Origin: Serripes groenlandicus
Taxonomy: Eukaryota; Mollusca; Bivalvia; Cardiida; Cardiidae
NCBI GenBank assembly: GCA_031761405.1
Contig: JASEVX010000010.1
Coordinates: 33,723,322 to 33,787,321 of the forward strand
Direction: 5' to 3'
Length of the DNA stretch: 64,000 nt
A model generated the notes under the pieces. That model saw only the letters and a list, made by a program, of their open reading frames with translations. It was not told the origin of the DNA and did no database searches. The translations under genes and the position numbers were made by a program. Shown here piece by piece: positions 21,838 to 33,142 of this stretch. Each line of letters starts with the position of its first letter. Positions within the stretch are counted from its first letter, which is position 1.

Positions 21838-22810
21838 CGCGCCGTTTGTGTGTAAAAATCCCAAAGGCAGAACCCGCTCATCACGGGACCGTTGACGCTC
21901 TACCTCTGTGCCACGGTCTCCCAAACGTATACATGTAGTATATATAAGCATGCACATTCGTACTCGCGCCGGTTGTGTGGAAAATCCAAAAGGCAGAACC
22001 CGCTCATCACGGGACTCTAACCCGGGACCGTTGACGCTTTACCTCTATGCCACTGTCTCCAAAACGTATACATGTAGTAAATATAAGCAAGCAAATTCGT
22101 ACTCGCGCCGGTTGTGTGGAAAAATCCCAAAGGCAGAACCCGCTCATCACGGGACTCGAACCCGGGACCGTTGACGCTCTACCTCTGTGCCACGGTCTCC
22201 AAAACGTGTACATGTAGTATATATAAGCATGCACATTCGTACTCGCGCCGGTTGTGTGGAAAAATCCAAAAGGCAGAACCCGCTCCTCACGGGACTTGAA
22301 CCCGGGACCGATGACCCTCTACCTCTGTGCCAAGGTCTCCCAAACGTATGTATACATGTAGTATATATAAGCATGCAATTTCGTACTCGCGCCGGTTGTG
22401 TAGAAAAATCCAAAATGCAGAACCGGTTCATCACGGGACTCGAACCCGGGACCGTTGACGCTCTACCTCTGTGCCACCGTCTCCCAAACGTATACATGTA
22501 GTATATATAAGCATGCAAATTCGTACTCGCGCCGGTTGTGTGGAAAAATGGAAAAATCCCAAACGCAGAACCCTGTCATCACGGGACTCGAACCCGGGAC
22601 CGTTGACGCTATACCTCTGCGCCACTGTCTCCAAAACGTGTACATGTAGTATATATAAGCATGCAAATCGTACTCGCGCCGTTTGTGTGGAAAAATCCCA
22701 AAGGCAGAATCCGCTCATCACGGGACTCGAACCCGTGACCGTTGACGCTCTACCTCTGTATCACGGTCTCCCAAAACATATATACATGTAGTATATATAA
22801 GCATGCACAT
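21838..22810 (-). repeat. Tandem array of about seven tRNA-like units (about 140 bp each)
   Basis: On the minus strand each unit carries a tRNA-like A box (GTGGCACAGAGGTAGAGCG) and B box (CGGGTTCGAGTCCCG), then GGCGCGAGTACGAAT and a (TATA)-containing spacer tacatgtagtatatataa. Only about 14 nt separate the D-arm end from the T-arm, too few for a normal anticodon arm, so these are tRNA-derived and not working tRNA genes. The most proximal unit (about 21880) has lost its B box. A related element with a fuller anticodon-arm region lies at 41708. Confidence 0.85.
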
Positions 22811-23151
22811 TCTGAACCAACGTGTGATGCGGACGCCAGGTTGAGTAGAAGAGCACTCATATTTTTGGATAAGTCATACTTAGAATGGATAACAAACGCA
22901 CCAATATACTTTCAAAACATGTCAATTTACCAGGGCCGACCGAACCCGAGGCCGAACTGACCAGAATTCACTAAATAAAATACATAAAACGAATAATTGC
23001 GGATAACTATTATGTTTAAATAGCTTGCTCTTCAGCACATCCACCCGCGATGGCGAGAATCCGTTATAACAAATAAGGGTGTCCCAAATAAAGGTAAAAG
23101 CAACGCCCTTTAATAGGTCCCGCCCACACCTCTGGTGTTTGTCCGAAAAAT

Positions 23152-23642
23152 TACCAAACCCCTCCTCGAGTGTGCTTTCACATCAAATTAGCGCCAGCTC
23201 CGCCCCTGATTTGCATAATATTCGTTATATTTTCAGGCATTAAAGTCACCCTTCTATTTCTTTGTATACAAACATCATTTTCCCAAGTAATCTATCCTTC
23301 TCTAAATAATTTGTTTTGGTCATAACTTGCTTCGTTAATTTGGCAGTATCATCCAAATATGAACCGTTCTACGAGAAAAAGTAACAGTATGGACTCTGCG
23401 TAATGTATCGACCCATTTAGAACAATGTCGTTATGAACTTAGGATAATCACAAATTTAAAATGCACTATGATATATGGAAAAAGGTGAACCTTTTCCCAC
23501 CTACAGACGCATTTTAACACATCTGCAGCAGACGATTCTTGAAAACATTGTAGCAAAAGCAGAAATGTTCAAAACGACCAATTTCTCCTTTTGCCACAAC
23601 GTTAAACTTTATTCATGCAGTAATTATATCTTCATTTATAGA
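23152..23642 (+). repeat. Inverted duplication, left copy
   Basis: The reverse complement of 26036-26493 across about 450 bp, including unique-looking sequence (aaatttaaaatgcactatga; cattaaagtcacccttcta). One internal stretch is missing in the right copy. It carries a CAGGGGCGGAGCTGGC-type end (minus strand) and part of a TTAA-MITE. Confidence 0.85.
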
Positions 23643-23729
23643 CTTTTCATATGTTGTGTGTTCCTTTTCTACTTCTTATCAGGAATGGTACCATCAGGAA
23701 TGTAGAGTATACTTGATAAATTAAATTAA

Positions 23730-24215
23730 TTGAGCCATCCCGCGAGAAAACCAACATTATGGTCTATGCGTAATGTATGCGCAGGCTAATCTGGGCCGAC
23801 ACATTCCGTCTGAGGGGAATAGGTGTATAGAGTAATTATTCATGAAAGAGAAAATCTACAGGAGGCGAAAAGTGTCTTTCTGGGTTAGCGCCGAGCATCG
23901 GTAGCTCAGTCGGTAGCTGTCAATCCAGGGGTTGGGAGTTCGAACCCCAGCTCGGCCAACATTCTTTCCGACGTTTGACAAAAGTCACTGTGACACGCGT
24001 CATTCGTCTTTCACCAATGGACTAACAGTCGTGTTGGAAAAGCAGCCAGTTGCTTGGAAAGTATGTTGTATGGAGTACTGGTGTGAGAAAACCAGGACAC
24101 ATATGAGTAGGTGAACTGGCCGCCGTGATATGACTGAAAGATTGTTGAAAACGACGTTTAACCCCAATCAATCAACTGTGCGGGATTACGCAGAGCCCAC
24201 AATGTTGATTCGATT
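23730..24215. mobile_element. GAGCC-type MITE split by a SINE
   Basis: The left part TTGAGCCATCCCGCGAGAAA...AACATTATGG and a decayed right part (attacgcagagcccacaatg) match the two ends of the intact copy at 61269-61525. SINE 23893-24176 lies between them. Confidence 0.6.
23893..24176 (+). mobile_element. tRNA-headed SINE, family S1 (near full length)
   Basis: The A-box region GGTAGCTCAGTCGGTAG and B box GAGTTCGAACCCC form a tRNA-like head. The conserved body CGTCATTCGTCTTTCACCAA follows, then a tail (GCCGTGATATGACTGAAAG, then a CAAT repeat). Confidence 0.88.
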
Positions 24216-24757
24216 CAATAGTGCGATATTCTAGTATTTTTAGCGTTAAAATGAAAATCGACAATCTCTCTATTTGTTCAATGCAGAACTCTGTAGAACT
24301 CCAGGAACATTTTTTCTCGATAAAACAAGCCTACCAGCTAACTGTTTAATCAAGCAGTGCGTTTCTTGGAAGGACGGAACACCGGGAAAACCGGAAAAAA
24401 CACTACACATCGTCTGATAATATACTCGGGTCCTTCCGCAGTTCGTGAGACAAAGCACACACAGAATAACGTTATTGAGTAAAAAGTGAATCGATACAGA
24501 TTTCAAAGCTTCTCAGTTCATTGCTCGTACAATGTCACCCGTGAAAATGAAGTCGTGACAGGAATTTAAGGCCAAATCGAAAAAAAAACACGAAATGATA
24601 AGGACAGGGAAGTGTTGAACGGATGACTCGCTGCACTTTATAACAGAAAGGGTATACCTCATTTAATAGGTTACGCATTTAATAGTAAACCGTAATCTAG
24701 TGCGGTCGGTGAACGTAGGATTTAGTTTTCTTATTTATTACACTCCGCGTCGGAATT

Positions 24758-24974
24758 ATGCAGAAATACGGCAAGATTGGGATTGCGTGTTTGTCTGTCT
24801 TATGTATGGTTCTGGTTCTCACACAATTCAATAATACAGCTAAAGACGGACCAAGGATTAAACAGTACAACTCAAAGTTCGGATCTGAATTTAGTGTTGG
24901 ATCAGCAGAGCATAAAGCAGCCGACAGAAAACTTGTCATTCTTGAGAAACCTGTTTTGTGTAACTGCAGTAAAG
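24758..24974 (+). CDS. Exon 1 of methyltransferase gene: signal anchor and stem
   Basis: Encodes residues 1-72 plus the first base of codon 73. The sequence begins MQKYGKIGIACLSVLCMVLV: a basic tip, then a hydrophobic run to about residue 23 without a clear signal-peptidase site, so it looks like a type II signal anchor. A hydrophilic stem follows, with a possible N-glycosylation site (NNT, residues 25-27) and a Cys pair (CNCSK) at 68-72. The start is chosen because an in-frame TAG at 24716 lies upstream, this is the first ATG after it, and position -3 is A. The donor is AAAG|GTAAGA. A TTAA-MITE begins 20 nt after the exon ends. Confidence 0.82.
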
Positions 24975-24994
24975 GTAAGATTTGTCCCTTCTGT

Positions 24995-25223
24995 TTAACC
25001 CTTTCCCTCATATAGCTTTCTGGGACGCCTCTGCAGCAGACAGCTTTTTGAAAACATAGTGACAAAAAAAGAAATTGCTCAAAACGAGCAATTTCTCCTT
25101 TTGCCACAATGTTTTCCACTTTTAGTCATAGGTTATCAATTTAATTAAAGAGATTTTCTATTTTTTGACAAAAAATGTTCAAAGTCGTCTGCTGAAGAAT
25201 AGTTGTATGAAGGAAAGGGTTAA
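24995..25223 (+). mobile_element. TTAA-MITE (type A), just inside intron 1
   Basis: Complete copy from TTAACCCTTTCCCTCATATA to GGAAAGGGTTAA, with TTAA on both sides. It lies only 20 nt after the exon 1 donor. Confidence 0.92.
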
Positions 25224-25732
25224 CTTGAAATTTTGATATTAATTTGTTCCTTTTCACCAGAATGATTCCTTAGATATATATTATTCATCATATGTTGAGT
25301 ACAAAGAGAGCTTCAAAAGTTGTCTTCGATTATGGAATGTAGATTTGTCTATGTCCCTGACACATCCTGCCTACAACACATTCACCCTACTTATCGGCCC
25401 CATATGACCTATTATAGAAAAGCAAAAACAAAAAAGTCACAATGATGTAAACAAATTTCACAATAGAGTGGCAAAATTCTCAGAATAAACACATGAAGTG
25501 TATGCATGCAGAAAGGAAGTGCATTAATTTTAAGTCACCAACTTTAAAAGCAAAATAAATTGGAATATACCTTGTTTATAAGGTATTCTTAATGATATAA
25601 TTTTTCGTCACATTTTTCAATTTCGTATGTCATTGTTTTCACAATATTGCACGTTGAATTTCACAAAACCAATAGGCTCTAGGGAGTCTTTAAAAAAGTG
25701 GATGGAAAGGGGCTGCTCATGTATCTCCATCT

Positions 25733-25812
25733 TAACCCTTTCCCACATACAGAATATCTGCAGCAGACGATTTTGAAGACATTTAGTATCAAATATGAAA
25801 ATACTTTAATTA
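25733..25812. mobile_element. TTAA-MITE left-end fragment
   Basis: TTAACCCTTTCCCACATACA followed by a ctgcagcagacgattt block, then abrupt change to AT-rich sequence ending at the TTAA of the next copy. Confidence 0.75.
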
Positions 25813-26039
25813 ACCCTTTCCCTCATATAAACGTTTTCGGATGCCTCTGCAGCAGATAACTTTTTGAAAACATAGTGACAAATAAAGAAATTGCACAAAG
25901 CGTGCAATTTCTCCTTTTGCCACAATTTGTTCCACTTTTAGTCATAGGTTATCTATTCATTTATGGAGATTTTCTATGTTTTGACAAAATACATTCAAAG
26001 TCGTCTGCTTCAGAAATGTTGTATGAGGGAAAGGGATAA
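25810..26039 (+). mobile_element. TTAA-MITE (type A)
   Basis: Starts TTAACCCTTTCCCTCATATA and ends GTATGAGGGAAAGGGATAA. The core palindrome is attgcacaaagcgtgcaat. Confidence 0.9.
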
Positions 26040-26493
26040 ATGAAGGTATAATTACTGAATAAAGGTTCAGACGTTGTGGCAAAAGGAGAAATTGGTTGTT
26101 TTGAAAATTTGAGCAATTCCTCATTTTGCTAAAATGTTTTCAAGAATCGTCTGCTGCAGATGTGTCAAAATGCGTCTATAGTATAGGTGGGAAAAGGTTA
26201 ACCCTTTTCCATATATCATAGTGCATTCTAACTTTGTGATTATCCTAAGTTCATTACATCATTGAATTTGTTATCAATGGGTCGATATTACGCAGAGTCC
26301 ATAATGTTTGTTTTCTCGTGGAATGGCTCATATAAAAATTTAGTTGTAGAAGGATATATTACTTGGGAAAATGATGTTTGTATACAAGAAAATAGAAGGG
26401 TGACTTTAATGCCTGAAAATATAACGAATATTATGCAAATCAGGGGCGTAGCTGGAGCTAATTTTATGTGAAAGCACACTCGAGGATAGGGGT
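26036..26493 (-). repeat. Inverted duplication, right copy
   Basis: The reverse complement of 23152-23642 (for example catagtgcattctaactttg and tgactttaatgcctgaaaat), so the two copies face each other across exon 1 and 2.4 kb. It includes a CAGGGGCGTAGCTGGAGC end and a MITE remnant at 26070-26205. Confidence 0.85.
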
Positions 26494-26499
26494 GTTTTG

Positions 26500-27620
26500 G
26501 GGTCCTGTCTCAAGTGGTTTTTTTTAGAGTCGAGAAGCTCTGAGATGGAATCTTCAGAAACCTGAGTGTCTTTATTGCACTAGAATATGAAGGATATGGA
26601 AAACTGGGCGTCCTGGCATACGGCTAGATATGCGCCTGCAAATTATACAAGGATACTGACCCTAACAATTTCTAAAAGCTAATCTTTCGAAAGAAATATG
26701 CATTGAAGATTATTTTATTATATTTATTATAAAACATAAGTTTGTATAATAAATTATAATACATTTGAGAAGTACTGTACAAACCAAAGATAGAAAAGTC
26801 ATTCTTTTACAAATATGACATATGAAATAAGGACATTAATTTGTATATATATATGTACACGTTTTTACAACAACATATACAGAGATCTGCAGAGGATGCG
26901 TTTTTGCCCCATTGGCGCAGTTTAATTGAGAATGGTGCATGAGAATTCCAACACGAAATTGAGGCTTCATAAGTTCATATTTGCCTTTCCGACTTAAAAA
27001 TGAGGAATAAAGTCAAAGGGAGAACAGAAAAAAATATCAACTACCAGATGAATTTCCGACCTTTCATGAAACAAAATCCCAGTTTGTAAACACTTTCCAA
27101 CTCAAAACAGTATGTTGATTGAAACAATAACATTATTGACAAAGGAGCAATATCCGCTTTTTGTAACAATTTGCTTCTTTTCCAATAATGTTTTTAAAAA
27201 AATAAACAAAGGGAAACCCAATAGAATGTGCAAGATGTGGAAATGCCAGCCCGACACTTTGGACTTCCAAGAATTATGACCAGGACTTCCAAATTTAGAC
27301 CAAGGAAGTCAGGACTTCCCATTTCAAAAAGTTAGTGCAAGCACTGTCATTTGTTTACTTTAAAAATGGAATTTTTAATGATTTCAATGCTTTAGTGCCA
27401 ATTAGCACAAGTCCTGTGTTTTTTTTCAACATTTATTTGTGAGAAGTTATTTTGGACATACGCTTCAGACATTAAAAATGTGTTTCTTAACGAAAAATTA
27501 AAGGTAATTATAGTTAATTGATGAATTACTTTCAATTAGTTTAATGCTGCAAAGCCCGCTAATTATGAACTCATTTTTAAGTTTGTTCTATTTTACTGTT
27601 TGTAACGATGAATATTACAA
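26500..27620. other. Intron 1, mostly unrecognised sequence
   Basis: Only a decayed MITE core is seen at about 27120-27200 (aaaggagcaatatccgcttt). No conserved exon was found. Confidence 0.4.
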
Positions 27621-27624
27621 AGTA

Positions 27625-27930
27625 TAGAAGCTTCATGTTCCATCCAGTGGTTTGTAAGAAATAGGCCGGACAAAATACCCCCTAAACAGCACCTTGACCT
27701 ACACCATAACTTAGTTAGTAAAAGGGCCATAACTCCGTAAAGTATCTTGCAATTGTAACCCCTTTATGATATGCACATCTCCTCTTGGTATAAAAGCTTC
27801 ATGTAAAATATTATTGAATTCCACCCAGTGGTTTGTAAGAAATAGGCCGGACAAAATATGGCCTTCGACCGACAGACTGCCCGACACAGTGACTCCTATA
27901 TACCCCCTCTTCTTTGAAGGGGATATAAAA
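27625..27930 (-). mobile_element. Tandem-core element, family T3/T4
   Basis: Two repeats of CCAGTGGTTTGTAAGAAATA and GGCCGGACAAAATA lead into CGACCGACAGACTGCCCGAC and the hairpin end TATACCCCC...GGGGATATA. The end is the reverse complement of the start of the elements at 32630 and 36056. Confidence 0.7.
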
Positions 27931-28216
27931 ATATATATACATGTACATGACCATACTTTAAAAAAAAAAAATCATTATTTTCATCATTATAAATATTAAT
28001 CTTTAAACAAATACTGTGGCGAACAGTAATATTTAGGGAAAGGGTAAAATGTTATAAATGCTTTTTGACCAGGATGTAAACAATGACATTGTATGTTTCC
28101 AGTTACACACTGCAATTACATTATGCAAGTTTATGAGGTTTAAATAAGTCTATAATTAATCAGAGCTCCAGATAAGGTGTGTGTTTGTGTGGTCCTTTAA
28201 AGACATTCTTATGCAC

Positions 28217-28536
28217 CAGTCAATTGTAACCACGGCCCCCCCCAGGTCCAAGGAATGCGGGGACAAACTGCTGGTAAAAGCCTGCCAAATGCCCCGCACC
28301 CCGGGGACATCCTAGGTAAGGCCTTGGCTGAAACGCGGACAAATCCTGTTAAAAGAACGGATATTTCCCGGCATAAAGCCATGGCCCATGCATTCCCTGC
28401 TATTTTCGGCGCGAAAACAAAACCACCGCATTCACTTGGCACTGCGGGGCCACCTGGAAGGTACAAACACGGCCCATTTCCCTCGCTATCCCCGGTATAC
28501 CCCCGGACCTGGGGGGGCCGTGGTTACAATTGACTG
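28217..28536. mobile_element. GC-rich MITE with 32-bp terminal inverted repeats
   Basis: The left end CAGTCAATTGTAACCACGG continues through a C-run to AGGTCC. The right end is its reverse complement except for one C in the run (8 versus 7). The 320-bp interior is far more GC-rich than the surrounding intron. The flanks share only ttat, so the TSD is unresolved. Open frames inside are by-products of the GC content. Confidence 0.85.
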
Positions 28537-28722
28537 TTATTACGATATCTAAAGTCTGGAATCTCCATTTCAGATGTATTCTATTTTCTATATGGCTTGT
28601 AATCTGTAAAGCTAGCATCATGTACAGTTTAGATTTGTTAATTCTCTCGGGTTGTTTACCATCAGTCTCGGCTATGTAGCCATTTGGCGAGCAATACTGT
28701 TTCAAGCATCATCATCTATCTC

Positions 28723-28938
28723 TTAACCCTTTCCAACATACAATGTATCTGCAGCAGACGACTTTGAAAACATAGTGACAAAAACCTGAAAAATCTCCAA
28801 AAAAGACAGCTTAATTGTTAAATAAAGTTGAAAACATTGTGGCTCATGATGAGCAATTTCACCTTTCAGGCCACATTGTTTTCAAAAGTCGTCTGCTGCT
28901 ATTGCGTCGAAATGCGTCTGCAGGTGGGAAAGGGTTAA
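28723..28938. mobile_element. TTAA-MITE (type B)
   Basis: TTAACCCTTTCCAACATACA to CAGGTGGGAAAGGGTTAA. Type B copies have (T)CTGCAGCAGACGAC and AATGCGTCTGCAGGTGGG ends. The core is ctcatgatgag. Confidence 0.88.
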
Positions 28939-29205
28939 TCACAATATTTCACACTGAGGCATTTAGAAATAAGCCTTTTGATGCACTTCCAGAAATAAAT
29001 TACAAAAATAAATTCCATTTTGATATGAATCCAGAAAGTACTTTGGGTTTATTTGGTTATGAGGTGTATTATTGACCATGTTGGATCATCAATTATTATT
29101 GTTTATTACCGGACTACCAACTGCACATGTATGTACCTGGTTGAACGAACATTCGGTTAGTCGAATAATTGTTAAATGTCATGGCAACGACTGAAAGTGG
29201 TTTTT

Positions 29206-29350
29206 AGCTCGTCTTTTGAAAAAACGAAAGCTATTGTCATGACCCTGGCGTCGTCCGGCGGCGTCGTCGTCTGGTTAAGGTTTTTTGTTCTGCTCAGCTT
29301 TTTTTCTGTTTTCTATCAGTCGAGCGTCTGTGCCGTATGAGGTGCTCTTG
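29206..29350 (+). mobile_element. Short element with AGCTCGTC start and CTCTTG end
   Basis: A 145-bp unit, (T)n-AGCTCGTCTTTTGAAAAAAC...ATGAGGTGCTCTTG-TTT, shares its terminal layout with 37256-37486 and with the larger tandem-core elements. Confidence 0.6.
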
Positions 29351-29866
29351 TTTAAGTTATTTGAACAGGTATTCAATAATCATATTTCTATTTGATTTGC
29401 GAGACAATAGGAAGAAATTGCAAGCATGCTGCTAAATAGCAGATCTATAGTCCACGTCTAAGGTGACAAATTACATGGATGTGGTCTTAAAAATCACCTA
29501 TAATAAGTAGATTTACACACATCACTATTTCTATGTTTTACCTGAGACAGGGGGCATCTTTAGTCTAGCGGTCAGAAAAAGCTAATTAAACTCTTTTTAA
29601 CTGTGTCCGTTTCGCCTTCGCATGTGAACCTCAGAGGTGACAGCTAGAACGCCATTAAATCTTAAATCGAAATCCCAACATTTCAATTATGAACGATGCA
29701 ATGATTGGATGTTTCTAAATAGCTCACATCATCTCTGTAGGTCATGGGATCAGTGTGTTTTTTAGAAAAAGATATTTTCATATCCGATCATTCTTGTTTT
29801 CAATTGGTTTTACCGTTTGGTCGTAGGATTTGAAGCTGAGAATTGAATGGCAATCGCATATCATAT

Positions 29867-30097
29867 TTAACCCTTTCCCTCATATAGACGCTTTCTGACG
29901 CCTCTGCAGCAGACAGCTTTTTGAAAACATAGTGACGGAAGAAGAAATTGCTAAAAAACAAGCAATTTCTCCTTTTGACACAATGTTTTCCAATTTTAGT
30001 CATAGGTTTTCCATTCAATTATAGAGATTTTTCATTTTTTGACAAAATATGTTCAAAGTCGTCTGCTGCAGAATTGTCGTATGAGGGAAAGGGTTAA
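29867..30097 (+). mobile_element. TTAA-MITE (type A)
   Basis: Complete, TTAA to TTAA, with GACGCCTCTGCAGCAGACAG at the left. Confidence 0.92.
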
Positions 30098-30126
30098 GCT
30101 GATTCTTAGCCAAGTTTTATCATAAA

Positions 30127-31036
30127 CGACCGACTGAAGTGCAAGGTGAGCTATTGTGATCACATTTTGTCCGGCGTCTGTGCGTCGTGCGTCGTCAACA
30201 TTTCAGCTTGTTAACACTCTACAGCTACATTTTGCATCCAATCTTCATGAAAGTGTATCAGAACATTCATCTCCATCAAATCTTTGACAAGTTCGAAACT
30301 GGGCCATATGAGGTCAAAAACGAGGCCAAATTGAAGGGTAATCTTGTTAACACTCTAGAGGCCACATTTTCAACTTGAGCATGTTGAAACTTTATCAGAA
30401 TGTTTGTCTTGATGATATATGTAGGTCAAGTTTAAATATGGGTCATATTGGGTCAGAAACTAGGTCACTAGGCCAAATTGAGGGAAAATCTTGTTAACTC
30501 TGTAGAAGCTGCATGTTTTGCTACAGCAGCTTGAAATTTGGTCAGAATGTTTAGCTGAATGATATCTAGGCCAAGTTCGAATACGGGTCATGCTGGGTCA
30601 AAAACTAGGTCACTAGGCCAAACTGAAGGAAAATCTTGTTAACACTTTGGATGCCGCATTTTTGCTTAAGCATCTTCAAACTTGGTCAGAATGTTTGTCT
30701 AAATGATATCTAGTTCAAGTTCCGAATATGGGTCATATGGGGGTCAGAAACAAGGTCAATAAAGGAAAATATTGTTCAAACTCCGGAGGCCACATTTTTA
30801 CTTTGAGCAAGTTGAAAATTTGTCAGAATGTTGTTTTGATGATAATCTAGTCCATGTTGGAATATCACCAGGGTCATATCAGGAAAAATAATTTATAGAT
30901 CACAAGGCCAAATGAAGGAAAATCTTGTTAACACTGGAGGTTGCATTCAGAATAATTGTCTTGATGTGTTTTGCATAACAGTACATTGTATAATTAATGT
31001 GAGCGATCCAGCCTCAGGGCCATCATGGCCCTCTTG
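30127..31036 (+). mobile_element. Tandem-core element T1 (5'-truncated)
   Basis: Begins within the left hairpin (GAAGTGCAAGGTGAGCT), then about five repeats of roughly 150 bp with CTAGGCCAAATTGAAGG, AATCTTGTTAACACT and AATGTTTGTCT. It ends in the hairpin GGGCCATCATGGCCC followed by TCTTG. Not coding. Confidence 0.85.
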
Positions 31037-31259
31037 TTTAAGTGCTTCATATCTAAGACACAGATCAGTAATTACTCTTCGTCAATGTCAATTTCATTGG
31101 GTCAAAAGCACAGGAAACGAGCTCTGGAGTAAACACTGTTTTATTAAAGATATATATTAGTAAATTCAAATAGTGCAGAAAACATTTCAGGAGAAGGAGC
31201 AAATGCCTTTTTTGAGCAATTTGTTCTCTTCCAACAATGTTTATGTATACTTGCTGTTG

Positions 31260-32015
31260 ATCCATCATAATTTGTCTGCCTCATGCTTGGATCCTGAACT
31301 TGTTGATGCTTTCCCGAAGGAAATTATATAAGACAGGGCAGGGACGTAGATAATATCTATGTTCCTGTACAGGGATTTTCAAAAATATTTAAATGTGCAT
31401 CAGTCTGTACGTGTACGTTTTGCCATGAAAAAAGAAGGTGTTTGATCTAGCCTTTTTTGTTTATTATAACAAATAATGATTAAGTATTGCTGTTAATAAA
31501 CAGGTGGAAACACAGGAAGATGAATTCCTAATTTAAACTTAGAAGCATAATTCAATTTATAAATAAGTTAAACACATTTTGACAATAATTCACTCTTTCT
31601 TCTTTTTGGACATTGGGCTTCAGGTAGTGATTTTAAAGCTCTTTAATAATCATTTTAGGGAATGAAAAATATTTGAACGAAGTCATTATCTGGAGCTCTC
31701 ATTAACTTATACTTGTCAAGAGATAAATTGACAATGATAGCAGATTAGCCTAAAGGGTTGTTTTGCAGGCGACAATGTCTCAATTCAATAACTGAGACTA
31801 TGACTCATTGTACAATACATAAAATTGTCCTCAGGGAGACACGTGTATTGGCAGTCGACACACATATATACATATATACAACAGGCATACATTTGTAATA
31901 AAAGCGTATGTAATATAGCAATGTAAAAGAAATACATGTATGTGCCGGTACTCAGAAATCAGTTACTGCGTGTTGCTGACTCGCCCAGGAACAACCAGTC
32001 ATAAGAAACTCCTCC
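31260..32015. other. Intron 1, no gene recognised
   Basis: The only feature is a 29-bp palindrome at 31341-31369 built from CAGGGACGTAGATA and its approximate reverse complement, resembling two joined ends of the hAT-like family at 4498. Confidence 0.5.
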
Positions 32016-32241
32016 TTAACCTTTTCCCTCATACGACAATTCTGCAGCAGACGACTTTGAACATATTTTGTCAAAAAATAGAAAATCTCTATAATTGAAT
32101 TGATAACCTATGGCTAAAAGTGGAAATCATTGTGGTAAAAGGAGAAATTGCTCGTTTTGAGCAATTTCTTCTTTTTTCACTATGTTTTAAGCCGTCTGCT
32201 GCAGAGGCGTCAGAAAGCGTCTATATGAGGAAAAGGGTTAA
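32016..32241 (-). mobile_element. TTAA-MITE (type A, reverse)
   Basis: Complete, starting TTAACCTTTTCCCTCATACG and ending CTATATGAGGAAAAGGGTTA(A). The core is ctcgttttgag. Confidence 0.9.
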
Positions 32242-32629
32242 ACACAGACAATAAACAGTTCTGCAGTAAGTTGTAAGTTGTGTTCTATAAATAAACACAC
32301 CATTCCTGTTTTGAATATAATATACCCACTGGCAAAATTATTAACAACTTTAAGAGTATAAATTTTTTCTGGAATGATATTTGTGATTTTCAGAATTTAG
32401 TATATTGCATGAAAACCTATGACAATGTAGTGACATATTTTATTTACCATTATGCATTAAAAAGTTATAGTGTTTATATGTAAGTCACATTGAGTCAGAG
32501 GGCCAACAAAATCTGCAATATTGCAAAGAATTTCCTATGAATTTGTGCAAAAAGCAAACATAATCTTCAGTTAAATTAAAATAGTTACATTCTTTTATCA
32601 CGTAAATGTTATCAAGTTGTTAATTATAC

Positions 32630-32830
32630 TCCCAGATACATAGTATATGGGGGCTATATAGGAGTCCGAGTCACGCTTGTTGGTCGGCCGGTCTGTTGGT
32701 CTGTAGACATTTCTTGTGAACACTATTTCTCAGCAACCCTTTGTAAGAATTCAATATAACTTCACAAGAATGATTGATACCAAGCCTAGTTGTGCATATA
32801 GTCAGCGTGTTGCACTGGAATTGTTTTTGA
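32630..32830 (+). mobile_element. Tandem-core element T3 (fragment)
   Basis: CCCAGATACATAGTATATGG, GGCTATATAGGAGTC and CACGCTTGTTGGTCGG match the start of 36056. It is cut at about 32830 by another repeat (gcctgctttcgaaaatccaa, also near 48410). Confidence 0.7.
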
Positions 32831-33142
32831 GCAAAGGGTCGCGAAGCGATCCGAAAGCTCATAGCATGCCTGCTTTCGAAAATCCAACTTAAAGCTGCAA
32901 CCACTCTCAACTGCGGAAGGATTTGAGATTACTTCATTTGATTGGCTTTCATTCGCATAGGACTACTTTCGACAGGCCTTTTTGCCCGAGTCCGCTTTCC
33001 TCATGAATAAGTTCAAAAAGTAATTCCACTGTGGACTAGATTGTTATCAATATGTACAATGTCAAATACTTTTGATTTCATTCAATATTATCACACTGTA
33101 GACTAGTACCAGTCACTTTAAACAACGTTTTATAATATCACT

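Noticed and set aside
21908..22791. Many 60-120 residue frames on both strands
   Set aside because: Produced by the tandem tRNA-like array whose unit lacks stops in several frames; repeated, not coding.
21838..22810. Cluster of functional tRNA genes
   Set aside because: The interval between D-arm and T-arm is too short for an anticodon arm in every unit that retains a B box.
24270..24506. 78-residue minus-strand frame upstream of exon 1
   Set aside because: Looks somewhat protein-like but shows no family motif, no splice context and no second copy. Not supportable as a gene.
24600..24757. Promoter and transcription start of the methyltransferase gene
   Set aside because: No TATA box or initiator I could defend, and a 5' UTR intron cannot be excluded.
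24697..25119. Recurrent short peptides such as ENIVAKGEIA..EQFLLL and KKPSAAEASESVYMRERV across the window
   Set aside because: They are translations of the TTAA-MITE core and ends in fixed frames. They recur wherever a copy occurs and carry no start or codon constraint.
28255..28705. Overlapping 85-101 residue frames on both strands
   Set aside because: They lie in the GC-rich MITE, where stops are rare by composition.
29550..29660. Possible tRNA-like A box (atctttagtctagcggtc)
   Set aside because: No convincing B box or repeat partner in this window.
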